64,000 bases of DNA from Bacteroidota bacterium (lineage in GTDB: Bacteria > Bacteroidota > Bacteroidia > Bacteroidales > VadinHA17), in NCBI GenBank assembly GCA_011049175.1, contig DSCJ01000025.1, positions 1-64,000 of the forward strand. The letters are read 5' to 3'. Positions 1 through 11,185 of the stretch are shown here, one piece after another. The position numbers and the translations under genes are program-made. A model generated the notes under the pieces. The model saw only the letters and a program-made list of their open reading frames with translations, was not told the DNA's origin and ran no database searches. How positions within the stretch are numbered: the stretch's first letter is position 1; every line of letters starts with the position of its first letter.

Positions 1-40
1 AGTTTTTCCATAAAAGCATCAGCAGCCAAAGGGTTTTTTG

Positions 41-68
41 CATGCTTTTTTGCCCCCAAAAAAGCATG
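41..68. repeat. Perfect 11-bp inverted repeat, hairpin
   Basis: CATGCTTTTTT at 41-51 is exactly complementary to AAAAAAGCATG at 58-68, with the loop GCCCCC. The T-rich and A-rich arms would let it act as a transcription terminator in either direction. It probably ends a gene lying before the window, but no such gene is visible. Confidence 0.5.
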
Positions 69-69
69 T

Positions 70-92
70 CGCTCCGTTTCGGGAACGGAGCG
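70..92. repeat. Perfect 9-bp inverted repeat, GC-rich hairpin
   Basis: CGCTCCGTT at 70-78 pairs exactly with AACGGAGCG at 84-92 around the loop TCGGG. It begins one base after the 41-68 hairpin, so the two could be alternative or tandem RNA structures. There is no U-run right after it, so it is a weaker terminator candidate than the first. Confidence 0.45.
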
Positions 93-250
93 AAACACCG
101 GCCGGCGGGATGAATATATCAAAAATAAAAGTTGCAAGAACGGATTTATGTTTCATCTGACAAGTGATGGCTATCTTTCTGTCATTGATTGAACCACTGT
201 ATTATGTGAAATCCTTTATTAAAGAATTGCGAAATTGTGGATGCAGATAG

Positions 251-282
251 CTACGTAGTTATCTACGTTGTTAACTACGTAG
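251..282. repeat. 11-bp inverted repeat built from CTACGTAG
   Basis: CTACGTAGTTA at 251-261 is matched by TAACTACGTAG at 272-282. The spacer contains a further TCTACGT at 262-268. Each arm holds the palindrome CTACGTAG. Repeated palindromic half-sites of this kind suggest a protein-binding site as much as a hairpin. It sits about 180 bases before the chosen ligA start. Function unknown. Confidence 0.4.
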
Positions 283-299
283 ATATATTTATATGTTAA

Positions 300-2477
<2,178 letters not shown>

Positions 2478-2544
2478 AACAGGAAAAAGAAGAATATTCG
2501 ATCGCGGAGACCCCGCTGATTTTTCGTATAATTGCATTGTGAAA

Positions 2545-3099
2545 ATGTTCGCCGGATTGAAAAACGAGATCGCTCACTGGACCCTTCGGAAAAACCTTCG
2601 CCACCTCAGAAGAACCAGAAAGGTCCATAATCTGGATACAGCCAGTTCGGCAGGTATTTTGTTCGACGCGAGCAATACAAAACATTTCGATTCGGTTCAG
2701 GCATTTTACAAGGACCTGGGAAAGCACCTGAGTGAGATCAGGGTATTGGGGTATTTCCACGGAAAAGAGCTGCCCGACCCGTATCTTTTCAAAAAGGATT
2801 ATACCTTTTTTCAGAAAAAAGACCTCAACTGGTACAGGAAACCCGTCAAGCCTGAGGTGGAGACCTTTATCAAGCGACCCTTTGATATTCTGATCGACCT
2901 CAGCATGTCGGACGATTACCTGTTCCAGTATATTGTGGCCATGTCGGCAGCCCGGATGAAAGTAGGCCATTACCCTAAGGGCAGGTATTACTACGATCTG
3001 ATGATTCAGGTGGAAAAGAACCCCAGCATTGATTACCTGATCGAGCAGGTGATGCATTACCTGGGCACAATCAACAAACCGCATTTTACCGTTTATTAA
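2545..3099 (+). CDS. DUF6913-type conserved Bacteroidota protein
   Basis: A basic, soluble-looking protein of about 184 residues with no signal peptide. It resembles the conserved family now called DUF6913, which in Bacteroidota usually lies between ligA and dapA, as here. Visible features are a charged N-terminal helix rich in Lys and Arg (about 1-30) and an alternating alpha/beta core with FDILIDLSM near the middle. No catalytic motif is recognisable. A GTG two codons earlier (2539) is a possible start; I prefer the ATG. It starts 68 bases after ligA and ends 16 bases before dapA, so it is probably co-transcribed with dapA. The family name is from memory. Confidence 0.75.
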   Translation: MFAGLKNEIAHWTLRKNLRHLRRTRKVHNLDTASSAGILFDASNTKHFDSVQAFYKDLGKHLSEIRVLGYFHGKELPDPYLFKKDYTFFQKKDLNWYRKPVKPEVETFIKRPFDILIDLSMSDDYLFQYIVAMSAARMKVGHYPKGRYYYDLMIQVEKNPSIDYLIEQVMHYLGTINKPHFTVY

Positions 3100-3115
3100 T
3101 TAAAAACAATTTCTT

Positions 3116-4003
3116 ATGGCAGTCAGTCAGTTTACCGGTACCGGAGTAGCTATTGTCACTCCTTTCAGAAATGACGAAAGCGTTGATTTTCCTTCACTGG
3201 AAAAACTGATCGGCCACCTTCTCGCGGGGGGGGTGGATTACCTGGTGGTGATGGGGACCACCGGCGAATCGGTGACCCTGAACCGGGATGAACGGCATGC
3301 AGTGCTGGAATTCGTGAAAGAGGCAGCGGGAGGAAAAATCCCCGTGGTGGTGGGAATTGGAGGCAACAACACACAGGCTGTGGTTAGCCAGATCAGGGAT
3401 ACCGACCTGAAAGGCGTGGCGGGCATTCTTTCCGTGGCGCCTTATTACAACAAACCCGGGCAAAAGGGTTTGTACCAGCATTTCAAAACCATTGCCTCCG
3501 CTTCACCGGTTCCCGTGATACTTTACAATGTACCGGGGCGTACCTGTTCGAACATTGCTGCCGACACCGTGGTGCAACTGGCTTCCGACATAAAGAATAT
3601 TGTCGCAGTGAAAGAGGCTTCAGGGAATTTTTCCCAGATCATGGAGATCATACGGAAAGCGCCCCCCGGTTTTCTGGTCATATCGGGTGATGACGGCATT
3701 ACCCTGCCCATGATCGCCCTGGGAGGCGCCGGGGTGATTTCCGTACTGGCAAATGTTTTACCGGCCGAATGGTCGGAGATGGTCAGGATGGCCCTTCAGG
3801 GGAACCTGAAAAAGGCCCGGGAGATCCATTACAGGTTGCTACCCCTGATCGACCTGCTGTTTGCCGAAGGAAATCCGGCAGGAATCAAGGCGGCTCTGGC
3901 AAGCCAGGGAATCATATCAAACCACCTGAGGCTACCGCTTACACCGGTCAGCCGGTCGTTATACCAGACTATTGCCAGGGAACTGGAAACGAAAAAATCA
4001 TAA
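3116..4003 (+). CDS. dapA: 4-hydroxy-tetrahydrodipicolinate synthase
   Basis: Condenses pyruvate with aspartate semialdehyde at the first committed step of lysine and diaminopimelate synthesis, in the cytoplasm. It is a TIM-barrel lyase of 295 residues, normal for the family. The Schiff-base lysine is K166 in VAVKEASGN. The pyruvate-binding GTTGE is at 47-51, with T48 and T49 of the proton relay. Y137 and R142 lie in YNVPGRT. Pairing of this arginine with that tyrosine and the full DapA motif set favours dihydrodipicolinate synthase over N-acetylneuraminate lyase. The ATG at 3116 follows the DUF6913 gene by 16 bases. Confidence 0.95.
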   Translation: MAVSQFTGTGVAIVTPFRNDESVDFPSLEKLIGHLLAGGVDYLVVMGTTGESVTLNRDERHAVLEFVKEAAGGKIPVVVGIGGNNTQAVVSQIRDTDLKGVAGILSVAPYYNKPGQKGLYQHFKTIASASPVPVILYNVPGRTCSNIAADTVVQLASDIKNIVAVKEASGNFSQIMEIIRKAPPGFLVISGDDGITLPMIALGGAGVISVLANVLPAEWSEMVRMALQGNLKKAREIHYRLLPLIDLLFAEGNPAGIKAALASQGIISNHLRLPLTPVSRSLYQTIARELETKKS

Positions 4004-4049
4004 TACTTTTCACATACCTGATTGTTCTTTTATCTGATTTTAATCCGAT

Positions 4050-5693
4050 ATGAATCCGAAAAAATATCTGCTCGAGGCATTGCAAAATCACCGGCGGGTT
4101 CTTACGAATCTTTCCCGCAGAGATATGATAGAGATGGTCATTAAAAACCGCGAAGCCCTGGTATCGGCAGGCGGAGCCCTGGCCACATGGACCCCTCCGG
4201 AATCGACCGGAAGGAGTCCGAAAGACACCGTTATAGTAAAAAGACCGGAAAGCGAAGAGCATATCGACTGGACATCGCCCAACAATATACCCATCACGGA
4301 AGAAACCTTCGATATGATCTTCAACGAGGCTCTTGAAAAACTGGCCGGAGTGGAAGAAGTATATGAAACCGACAGGGTGATCGGAGCCGATGCCACCTAT
4401 GCACTTCCCGTCAAGCTGGTTACAAACCATGCCCTGACCAGCCTGTTTGCCGACAATATGTTCAGGCCGGTACCGGAAAACATCGGACGCAGTGTGTTTT
4501 CAGGAAAGGACTTCTTCCTTCTCTCCCTGCCCTATCATAAGCTGGACGCGGAGAAATACCGGGGTCGGCTCCGCGATCTGCCCGATGGCAGGGTATCCGA
4601 CCTGGTGGTGGCCATGGATATGGACCGGCGGGTGGGCGTGATTGTAGGTTCGGCTTACCTGGGTAGTGTGAAAAAAATGATGTTTACCGTGATGAATTAC
4701 TACCTGCCGCTGGAAGGGATTTTACCTCTTCACTGCAGTGCCAACGAAGGCATTGACGGAAAAACCGCCCTGCTGCTCGGTCTCTCGGGTACCGGCAAAA
4801 CCACCCTCTCGGCCGATCCTTCCCGGGCCCTGCTGGGCGACGATGAGCATGGTTGGTCGGAAACCGGCATTGCCAATTTCGAAAACGGATGTTACGCCAA
4901 AATGATCGACATCGATCCGGAGAAGGAACCCGATATTTACGATGCCGTGATGCATCCCGATGATGTATACCGGCATGGCGCCATTGTGGAAAATGCCATG
5001 ATCTATCCCAATGGCCGGTTCGATTTTCACGACGACCGGATCACTCCAAACTCCAGAGCTTCCTATCCTCTTACTTACCTGAAAAACATCAAGGAATCAT
5101 CGGTTGCCGGTCATCCATCCACCATACTGTTCCTCACCGCCGACGCTTACGGGGTGCTGCCCCCCGTTTCACGGCTGAACAAAGATCAGGCTATGCTGTG
5201 GTTCCTGATGGGATACACCAGCAAGCTGGCAGGTACCGAAACAGGGGTTACCGAACCACAGGCCACTTTTTCCCGTTTCTTCGGTCAACCTTTCATGCCG
5301 GCAAAACCTGCCGTATATGCGGCCATGCTGGGTGAAAAAATGGAGAAACACAAAACCCGGGTATATCTCATCAACACCGGATGGAGCGGAGGAGCATACG
5401 GAACAGGCAAAAGGATCGACATTACACTGACACGCAAAATGGTAAATGCCGCACTGAACGGGGAACTCGAAGGAGCGGAATACATCACCGACGAACGCTT
5501 CCACGTGGATATTCCACGAACCTGCAAGGGCGTGCCGGCAGAGATGCTGGTACCCGAAAATACCTGGTCGGACAAACAGGCATATACCGACACGGCCGAC
5601 AAACTGGCCCGGCAGTTCAGCGATCATTTCGACAGGGCATACGGAAACCAGGACATCAGCGAAAGCATTGTGTGCCAGTGTCCGGGTAAATAA
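4050..5693 (+). CDS. pckA: Phosphoenolpyruvate carboxykinase (ATP)
   Basis: Interconverts oxaloacetate plus ATP with PEP, CO2 and ADP. In fermentative Bacteroidota it commonly runs toward CO2 fixation and succinate formation. At 547 residues it has the ATP-type length. The kinase-1a P-loop GLSGTGKTT lies near 244-252 and the metal-binding kinase-2 motif LLGDDEHGW at 261-269. The oxaloacetate/PEP site region CSANEG is near 229, and the late TGWSGG motif is present. It begins 46 bases after dapA. No strong terminator separates them. Downstream, 130 bases lead to plsY. Confidence 0.96.
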   Translation: MNPKKYLLEALQNHRRVLTNLSRRDMIEMVIKNREALVSAGGALATWTPPESTGRSPKDTVIVKRPESEEHIDWTSPNNIPITEETFDMIFNEALEKLAGVEEVYETDRVIGADATYALPVKLVTNHALTSLFADNMFRPVPENIGRSVFSGKDFFLLSLPYHKLDAEKYRGRLRDLPDGRVSDLVVAMDMDRRVGVIVGSAYLGSVKKMMFTVMNYYLPLEGILPLHCSANEGIDGKTALLLGLSGTGKTTLSADPSRALLGDDEHGWSETGIANFENGCYAKMIDIDPEKEPDIYDAVMHPDDVYRHGAIVENAMIYPNGRFDFHDDRITPNSRASYPLTYLKNIKESSVAGHPSTILFLTADAYGVLPPVSRLNKDQAMLWFLMGYTSKLAGTETGVTEPQATFSRFFGQPFMPAKPAVYAAMLGEKMEKHKTRVYLINTGWSGGAYGTGKRIDITLTRKMVNAALNGELEGAEYITDERFHVDIPRTCKGVPAEMLVPENTWSDKQAYTDTADKLARQFSDHFDRAYGNQDISESIVCQCPGK

Positions 5694-5762
5694 CCTGCCC
5701 CAGAATACCCGGTTCATGTTTTTTTTCTTTTCCGGCAAACAGTTCCCGGAAAGGCCCAACCA

Positions 5763-5794
5763 TTTGCCTTGTAAAGGATTTTTGCAGTACTTTG
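5763..5794 (+). promoter_or_regulatory. Candidate promoter for plsY
   Basis: TTTG at 5763-5766 is followed, after 21 bases, by TACTTTG at 5788-5794. This approximates the Bacteroidota consensus (TTG near -33 and TAnnTTTG near -7) but has one base fewer inside the -7 element. The plsY ATG lies 29 bases downstream. Confidence 0.35.
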
Positions 5795-5823
5795 TATTCT
5801 TTGAATTCTTTTGAGAAACAGTT

Positions 5824-6465
5824 ATGGACTGGATCTGGTATATACTGGTGCTGACGGGGGCATATCTTCTGGGCTCCATTCCCACCGCCGTGTGGGTAGG
5901 GCGGTTATTTTACGGGCTGGACATCAGGGATCACGGCAGTAAAAATGCAGGTGCCACCAATACTGTTCGCGTACTGGGCTTTAAGGCAGGAATACCTGTA
6001 TTGATAGTGGATGTTCTGAAGGGATTTCTGGCCGTGAAGATGATCACACTGCTTCCCGGGGCACCCGCCACACCGGAAGGTTATGTAAGGCTTCAGCTTC
6101 TTCTGGGAATCCTGGCGGTAGTGGGGCATATATTCCCGGTTTTTGCAGGTTTCCGGGGTGGCAAAGGGGTGGCGACCATGACAGGCATCCTGATTGCCCT
6201 TCACCCGCTCATCACGCTCATCTGTGCGGGGGTATTCTTTTTAACCCTCTTCATCAGCAAATACGTTTCACTCAGTTCCCTTCTGGCCGGTATCTCCTAC
6301 CCTGTTCTGGTCATATTCGTATTCCCTACCCCGTTTCTATCCATGGTCATCTTCTCCATCCTGATTGCCGGGGTCCTTATCATTACACACCAGAAAAACA
6401 TCGGAAGGCTGATCAGGAATGAAGAATCGAAGGCCGATTTTCTGATGCCACGAAATAAACGGTAG
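5824..6465 (+). CDS. plsY: Glycerol-3-phosphate acyltransferase PlsY
   Basis: Integral membrane enzyme that transfers an acyl group from acyl-phosphate to glycerol 3-phosphate, starting phospholipid synthesis. All three PlsY loop motifs are visible: GSIPTAVW (about 17-24), the Ser/Asn-rich GSKNAGATN (about 38-46) and the glycine-rich FRGGKGVAT (about 114-122). At least five hydrophobic segments fit the usual membrane topology. Its length of 213 residues is typical. The ATG at 5824 is the only sensible start. The convergent mscS gene ends 30 bases downstream. Confidence 0.95.
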   Translation: MDWIWYILVLTGAYLLGSIPTAVWVGRLFYGLDIRDHGSKNAGATNTVRVLGFKAGIPVLIVDVLKGFLAVKMITLLPGAPATPEGYVRLQLLLGILAVVGHIFPVFAGFRGGKGVATMTGILIALHPLITLICAGVFFLTLFISKYVSLSSLLAGISYPVLVIFVFPTPFLSMVIFSILIAGVLIITHQKNIGRLIRNEESKADFLMPRNKR

Positions 6466-6494
6466 CCGGCTTATGAAAGATCATCCGGAAGAGG

Positions 6495-7331
6495 TCATCC
6501 TTCCGGCCGGAACAGGTGGACATCATGCTGCGGAAAGGGTATCCGGATGTCATTCTCCCGGAAAGCCTCGTTAATGGCAAACCTCAGGTCGCTTTTAATG
6601 TTCTCCACTTCAAAAGACCGCCGTGTCCAGAAATACAGCTGAAAGTCGAGGCTGGAATCGCCGAAGTTATTGAAACGGACAAAAGGCGCGATCCGGTCGG
6701 TTATATCGGGATTTCCCCGGGCACATTCCAGCAATACCCGCTCCACTTTTCGCACATCAGAGCCATAAGCCACTCCCACATTCACATGGAACCGGGTAAG
6801 CTCGTCCATGCTGCTCCAGTTGATTACAAATCCCTCAATGAATTCCGAATTGGGAATGATCATGGTAATGTTGTCGCGCGTGAGCATGCGGGTGGTACGC
6901 AGCCCGATGGATTGCACCCGTCCAACCAGATTATTGAGCTCCACTACATTGCCTACTTCGATACTTCGGTCGAACAGCAGAAAAAATCCGGAAATAATGT
7001 CCTTAAAAATCTGTTGCAATCCAAGTCCCACTCCCACCAGCAGGGCTGCCGAGCCGGCAAGGAGTAGGGTAAGCTTCACACCGATACTTTCCAGGGCCAG
7101 ACCGATAGCCAGCACCCACACCAGGTACTTCACCAGATTGATCACGGCATGTGATGTGCCCATATCCACCCGCTGGCTCTTTACCTGGCGGTTCATCAGC
7201 TTCCGGAACAGATAAACGATGAGCCAGGCTGCAAAAAAAATGATGATCACTACCAGAATGGAATACGGTGTGATCCGGATGTTTTCCGAATTGACCAGCC
7301 TGATGTTGAAAAAATCCTGCAGGGTTTCCAT
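6495..7331 (-). CDS. Small-conductance mechanosensitive channel (MscS family)
   Basis: Inner-membrane channel that opens under membrane tension to release osmolytes. The 278-residue protein shows three transmembrane helices. The pore-lining third helix is alanine/glycine-rich (AGSAALLVGVGLGLQQ, about 91-106). The cytoplasmic beta domain (ELNNLVGRV) and the alpha-beta domain follow. This is the minimal MscS layout. The gene starts 4 bases after the end of cdaA and is almost certainly co-transcribed with it. Since c-di-AMP generally controls osmolyte and potassium balance, pairing of its synthase with an osmotic safety valve makes biological sense. Confidence 0.92.
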   Translation of the reverse strand: METLQDFFNIRLVNSENIRITPYSILVVIIIFFAAWLIVYLFRKLMNRQVKSQRVDMGTSHAVINLVKYLVWVLAIGLALESIGVKLTLLLAGSAALLVGVGLGLQQIFKDIISGFFLLFDRSIEVGNVVELNNLVGRVQSIGLRTTRMLTRDNITMIIPNSEFIEGFVINWSSMDELTRFHVNVGVAYGSDVRKVERVLLECARGNPDITDRIAPFVRFNNFGDSSLDFQLYFWTRRSFEVENIKSDLRFAINEAFRENDIRIPFPQHDVHLFRPEG

Positions 7332-7335
7332 GTGA

Positions 7336-8154
7336 TCAGGTAGAAGTGGGTGTATGGTTCTTATTCACTGCAAGGTCTGCTTCCAGGCGTCGTCGCAGTT
7401 CCGGAATTTCCAGGGCGGTAAAGATTTCCCCGTCAACAGCATATCCGATGTGCCCCGTTTCTTCCGATATCAAAATGACCAGGGAATCGTTTTTTTCCGA
7501 CATACCCAGAGCAGCCCGGTGTCGCATTCCGAAGTGGGCCGGCAGGTAAATGTTTTCGGTAGTAGGAAGAATACACCGCGCGGCCACGATTTCATCCTTC
7601 ACCACAATCGCAGCCCCGTCGTGCAGGGGATTGTTCTTAAAGAATACCGACTCGAGCAGGCGGGCCGACACGTCGGCATGGATTTTCACCCCGGTTTCAA
7701 TGATCTGGGTCAGTTCCGAATGGCGGGCAATCACAATCAATGCTCCGGTTTTCGTTTTCGACATGTTCTCCACGGCTTCCAGAATGGGATTCAGAGGAAC
7801 CGGTTGGTCTTCATCACCGCTGAATGAAAAGAACCATTCGGGGAAGAGGCCGTGGCGTGAACGGTAGCGTGTACCCAGGATCAGCAGGAAACGCCGGATC
7901 TCCTGCTGGAACACAATGATCAGGGCAATCACACCCACCGCCATGAACTGCCCCAGGATGGTGCTGACCAGTTCCATATTCAGTGCTTTCACCACAAGCC
8001 ATACCAGGTATACCAGAAATATCCCTGCCAGGATGTTCATGGCCACGGTTCCCTTGATCAGCCTGTACATCTGGTAAAGCAGAAACGACACCAGTAAAAT
8101 ATCGATGAGGTCGAGTATCCGGAACGTGATAAATACGGTCAGAGCCGGGATCAT
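7336..8154 (-). CDS. cdaA: Diadenylate cyclase CdaA (c-di-AMP synthase)
   Basis: Makes cyclic di-AMP from two ATP at the membrane. The first 90 residues hold three transmembrane helices. The DisA_N catalytic domain follows, with the metal-binding DGA at 179-181 (LHDGAA) and the ATP-binding RHR at 211-213 (MRHRAALG). The length of 272 residues matches CdaA. No CdaR (YbbR) partner gene is adjacent, unlike in Firmicutes. Upstream in the same direction is folP, 75 bases away, a neighbour commonly seen in Bacteroidota. mscS follows after 4 bases. Confidence 0.95.
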   Translation of the reverse strand: MIPALTVFITFRILDLIDILLVSFLLYQMYRLIKGTVAMNILAGIFLVYLVWLVVKALNMELVSTILGQFMAVGVIALIIVFQQEIRRFLLILGTRYRSRHGLFPEWFFSFSGDEDQPVPLNPILEAVENMSKTKTGALIVIARHSELTQIIETGVKIHADVSARLLESVFFKNNPLHDGAAIVVKDEIVAARCILPTTENIYLPAHFGMRHRAALGMSEKNDSLVILISEETGHIGYAVDGEIFTALEIPELRRRLEADLAVNKNHTPTST

Positions 8155-8229
8155 ACCATAGATTTTTCAATGAGCTATCCGGTTACAAAGCTAATTTTTT
8201 TTCCCAAACGGGATTCCCACAGAACCCTT

Positions 8230-9093
8230 TCACCCCTGTTTTACTCTTTCCACAATGGCCAGGGTTTCTCTTGCCTCCCTCACATCATGCACCCGCAGAA
8301 TATCTGCCCCTTTCCACAAGGCCAGGGTGTGTAGCACGGTACTTCCGTTCAGAGCTTCCTCAGGGGACGCATTCAACAGCTTATATACCATCGATTTACG
8401 CGACACACCCACCAGCAATGGCAGCTCGAAAACAGCCAGTTCATCCAGGCGGTTCATCAGGGTGTAATTATGATCAAGGGTTTTGGAAAATCCGAATCCC
8501 GGATCGAGGATAATATCGTTCACCCCCATTTCCCTTAGTTTCCTGATCCGGGAGGAAAACCAGGCAGTGATCTCTCCCATCAGGTCGTTGTACACCGCTT
8601 GCTGCTGCATGTTTTCAGGGCTTCCCTTCATATGCATCATCACATAAGGGAGATTTTCCTCGGCAACCACTTTCCACATACCGGGATCGAGATGGCCGCC
8701 CGAAATATCGTTAATCATCTGCACACCGAAATTTCTTACGGCATCCCTGGCCACACCCGAGCGAAAAGTATCGACCGACAGAACACAATCGGGATATTTT
8801 TTCCTGATGATCTCCAGCACGGGAAACAGGCGGCTGCATTCTTCCTTTTCGCTCACGGGAACGGCCCCGGGCCTGGACGAAAGAGCGCCTGCATCGATGA
8901 TATCGGCCCCTTCGGCCAGCATGGCTTCCGTTCTTGCCAGCGCTGCTTCCGGCGAAGGGGAACGGCTTCCGGCATAAAAAGAATCGGGTGTAAGGTTCAG
9001 TACGCCCATCACCAGCGGACGGTCAAGCCTGACGAGCCGCCCTCCCAGGTTCAGGGTCCTTTTTCTGGAAAAAAATGTATCTTTACCCTTCAT
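8230..9093 (-). CDS. folP: Dihydropteroate synthase
   Basis: Joins p-aminobenzoate to hydroxymethyl-dihydropterin diphosphate in folate synthesis; it is the target of sulfonamides. This 287-residue TIM barrel shows MGVLNLTPDSF at 29-39, the SSRPGA diphosphate-binding loop, a mid-barrel NDISGG, DPGFGF and GVSRKS, which together define the family. The ATG at 9093 is fixed by the divergent tmk gene, 90 bases away. It is the first gene of the folP-cdaA-mscS group. Confidence 0.95.
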   Translation of the reverse strand: MKGKDTFFSRKRTLNLGGRLVRLDRPLVMGVLNLTPDSFYAGSRSPSPEAALARTEAMLAEGADIIDAGALSSRPGAVPVSEKEECSRLFPVLEIIRKKYPDCVLSVDTFRSGVARDAVRNFGVQMINDISGGHLDPGMWKVVAEENLPYVMMHMKGSPENMQQQAVYNDLMGEITAWFSSRIRKLREMGVNDIILDPGFGFSKTLDHNYTLMNRLDELAVFELPLLVGVSRKSMVYKLLNASPEEALNGSTVLHTLALWKGADILRVHDVREARETLAIVERVKQG

Positions 9094-9133
9094 GTTTCCG
9101 GAACAATACCCGGTATAAAAGTAATGAAAATTC

Positions 9134-9152
9134 GGCAGGCAATCAGCCTGCC
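9134..9152. repeat. Hairpin in the folP-tmk divergent spacer
   Basis: GGCAGGC at 9134-9140 pairs exactly with GCCTGCC at 9146-9152 around AATCA. The spacer between the divergent folP and tmk starts is only 90 bases, so both promoters must lie within or beside this element. It could be a hairpin in the tmk leader or a shared operator. Confidence 0.35.
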
Positions 9153-9183
9153 TTCGGGATCAAAATAAAATGGATACAACCCG

Positions 9184-9873
9184 ATGAGCTTTGTTGTTAT
9201 GGAGGGTCTAGACGGTTCAGGCAAGAGCACTCAGATCCACAAGATGCTGGAATATTTTGAGCAACGGAAGATTGAACACCAGTACCTGCATTTTCCCAGA
9301 ACCAGTGCACCTGTATATGGGGAACTGATAGCCCGGTTTCTGCGGGGGGAATTCGGCCCCCTTAACAGCGTGCATCCTTACCTGGTAGCCCTTCTGTATG
9401 CAGGCGACCGCATGGATGCCGCAGCAATGATCAATCACTGGCTGAAAGAAAAAAAGCTGGTGCTGGTCGACCGGTATGTTTATTCCAACATTGCCTTTCA
9501 ATGTGCCAAACTGAGCGATCCAGAAGAAAGAAAGGTGCTGGCTGCCTGGATCCGGAATCTGGAATATTCTCACTATGGCATACCTGTTCCCGATCTCAGC
9601 ATTTTTCTGGATGTCCCCTTCGGGTTTACCCGCGCCCAGCTGGAAAAAGGAAGGAACGGTTCTGACCGGGGGTATCTGAACGGCGGAGAAGATATCCATG
9701 AAGCCGACCTGGAATTCCAGAAAAAGGTTCGTGAAGTATACCTGCAGGAAGTACATGCCGATCCGCTTTTTATTCGTATAGACTGCAGCAAAAGCGGAAA
9801 AGAAATACTGAAGCCGGAAGAAATTTTCCGGAAAATCCTTGCCCTTCTCAAAGAAAAAAACATTATCGGATGA
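9184..9873 (+). CDS. tmk: Thymidylate kinase
   Basis: Phosphorylates dTMP to dTDP for DNA synthesis. The P-loop GLDGSGKST is at 8-16 and the DR(Y/H) motif is DRYVYSN at 96-102. A later lid region carries RG and GG segments. At 229 residues it is slightly longer than the usual 200-215. The lid and insert segments (residues about 155-185) resemble the divergent Bacteroidota form rather than E. coli Tmk. The ATG at 9184 leaves 90 bases to divergent folP. Confidence 0.93.
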   Translation: MSFVVMEGLDGSGKSTQIHKMLEYFEQRKIEHQYLHFPRTSAPVYGELIARFLRGEFGPLNSVHPYLVALLYAGDRMDAAAMINHWLKEKKLVLVDRYVYSNIAFQCAKLSDPEERKVLAAWIRNLEYSHYGIPVPDLSIFLDVPFGFTRAQLEKGRNGSDRGYLNGGEDIHEADLEFQKKVREVYLQEVHADPLFIRIDCSKSGKEILKPEEIFRKILALLKEKNIIG

Positions 9874-9922
9874 ACCGTACAACCGGATTCAATGAACAAA
9901 CCAAAAAAATGAGTAAGGACTT

Positions 9923-11185
9923 ATGAGAGGACGAAAATTGCTGATGCTGAAGAACCTTATGATCACGCTGAGCCGCTGGATTACCGGATTCGTTTTTATC
10001 TTCTCCGGTTTTGTAAAAGGGGTTGACCCCATGGGCTCAGCCATTAAATTCACCGATTATTTTACTGCTTTCAGGCTTGATTTCATGATCCCACTGGCCG
10101 AGGAACTGGCCCTGCTGCTAATCCTGGCTGAATATATGGTGGGGGCTGCCCTGCTTCTGGGTTTTCGTATCAGGGAAGCCTCGTGGGGCGCCCTGATTTT
10201 TATGATCTTTTTTCTGCCGCTTACCCTGTATCTGGCCATATTCAACCCGGTAAGTGATTGCGGCTGTTTTGGTGACGCCCTGGTACTGACCAACTGGGAA
10301 ACTTTCTATAAAAACTGCATTATCAGTATTCCAGTGGTAATGGCTTTTCTAACCCGGAAGGAAAAACCCCTTTCTATCCCCCTCTGGAAAGAAGCCCTGT
10401 TGCTGGCAGCCTCCCTGGCACTGATACTTTATGTATCCCTTTACGGACTCACCCACATGCCCCTGATCGATTTCAGGCCTTACCACATCGGTTCGAATAT
10501 TCCTGAAAAGATGAAGATCCCGGAAGGAGCCCCCACGGATGAATACGAAACCATACTGGTTTATGAAAAGGACGGGAAGCAGCAGGAATTCACCCTGGAC
10601 AACTATCCGTGGCAGGATACCACCTGGACCTGGGTGGAAACCCGGTCTGTCCTGGTAAGCGAAGGATACAAACCACCCATTGACGATTTTATGGTAACCG
10701 ACCGGAACGGAAATGATGTGACCCGGGACATCCTGTCCGATCCGGGTTTCGTTTTTCTGCTGATCAGTTATGATCTGGAAAAGGCCCGGGAAAGCAGTTT
10801 GATACGGGCCGACTCGCTGTCATGGCACGCCTCGGCCGGAGGAATGCGGTTTTATGGACTGACCGCCTCTCCGGAAATGGTTATTGAATCGAAACAGGAA
10901 AAGCTGGGACTGTCGTACCCATTCCTGCTGGCCGATGAAACCCTGCTGAAAACCATTGTCCGCTCAAACCCCTGCCTGATCCTGCTGAAAGAAGGAACTG
11001 TGGTGAACAAATGGAGTGCACGTGACGTTCCTTCCAGAGCCCCGGGTTCCGTACTGCTTCTGGCAGAAAGCCTTAACACCCTCAGAAAATCGGGCGACCG
11101 CTGGTGGGCATTCAGTGTGTTCGCGGGCTTGCTTTTGTTCTCAATTTTTATTAAGATACTTCCTGATAAAATGACCGGGTCTTGA
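9923..11185 (+). CDS. DoxX/MauE-like membrane protein (BT_3928 family)
   Basis: The N-terminal half (about 10-190) has at least five transmembrane helices in DoxX/MauE style, including the cysteine pair in DCGCFGD near residue 112, a motif linked to disulfide or quinone redox roles. A periplasmic domain follows, ending in a thioredoxin-like stretch with no CxxC (FLLISYDLEKA, then CLILLKEGTVVN), and a last helix lies near residue 400. This family is found upstream of tpiA in many Bacteroidales, as here after the permease gene. A role in redox homeostasis is inference. The next gene overlaps its stop codon. Confidence 0.8.
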   Translation: MRGRKLLMLKNLMITLSRWITGFVFIFSGFVKGVDPMGSAIKFTDYFTAFRLDFMIPLAEELALLLILAEYMVGAALLLGFRIREASWGALIFMIFFLPLTLYLAIFNPVSDCGCFGDALVLTNWETFYKNCIISIPVVMAFLTRKEKPLSIPLWKEALLLAASLALILYVSLYGLTHMPLIDFRPYHIGSNIPEKMKIPEGAPTDEYETILVYEKDGKQQEFTLDNYPWQDTTWTWVETRSVLVSEGYKPPIDDFMVTDRNGNDVTRDILSDPGFVFLLISYDLEKARESSLIRADSLSWHASAGGMRFYGLTASPEMVIESKQEKLGLSYPFLLADETLLKTIVRSNPCLILLKEGTVVNKWSARDVPSRAPGSVLLLAESLNTLRKSGDRWWAFSVFAGLLLFSIFIKILPDKMTGS

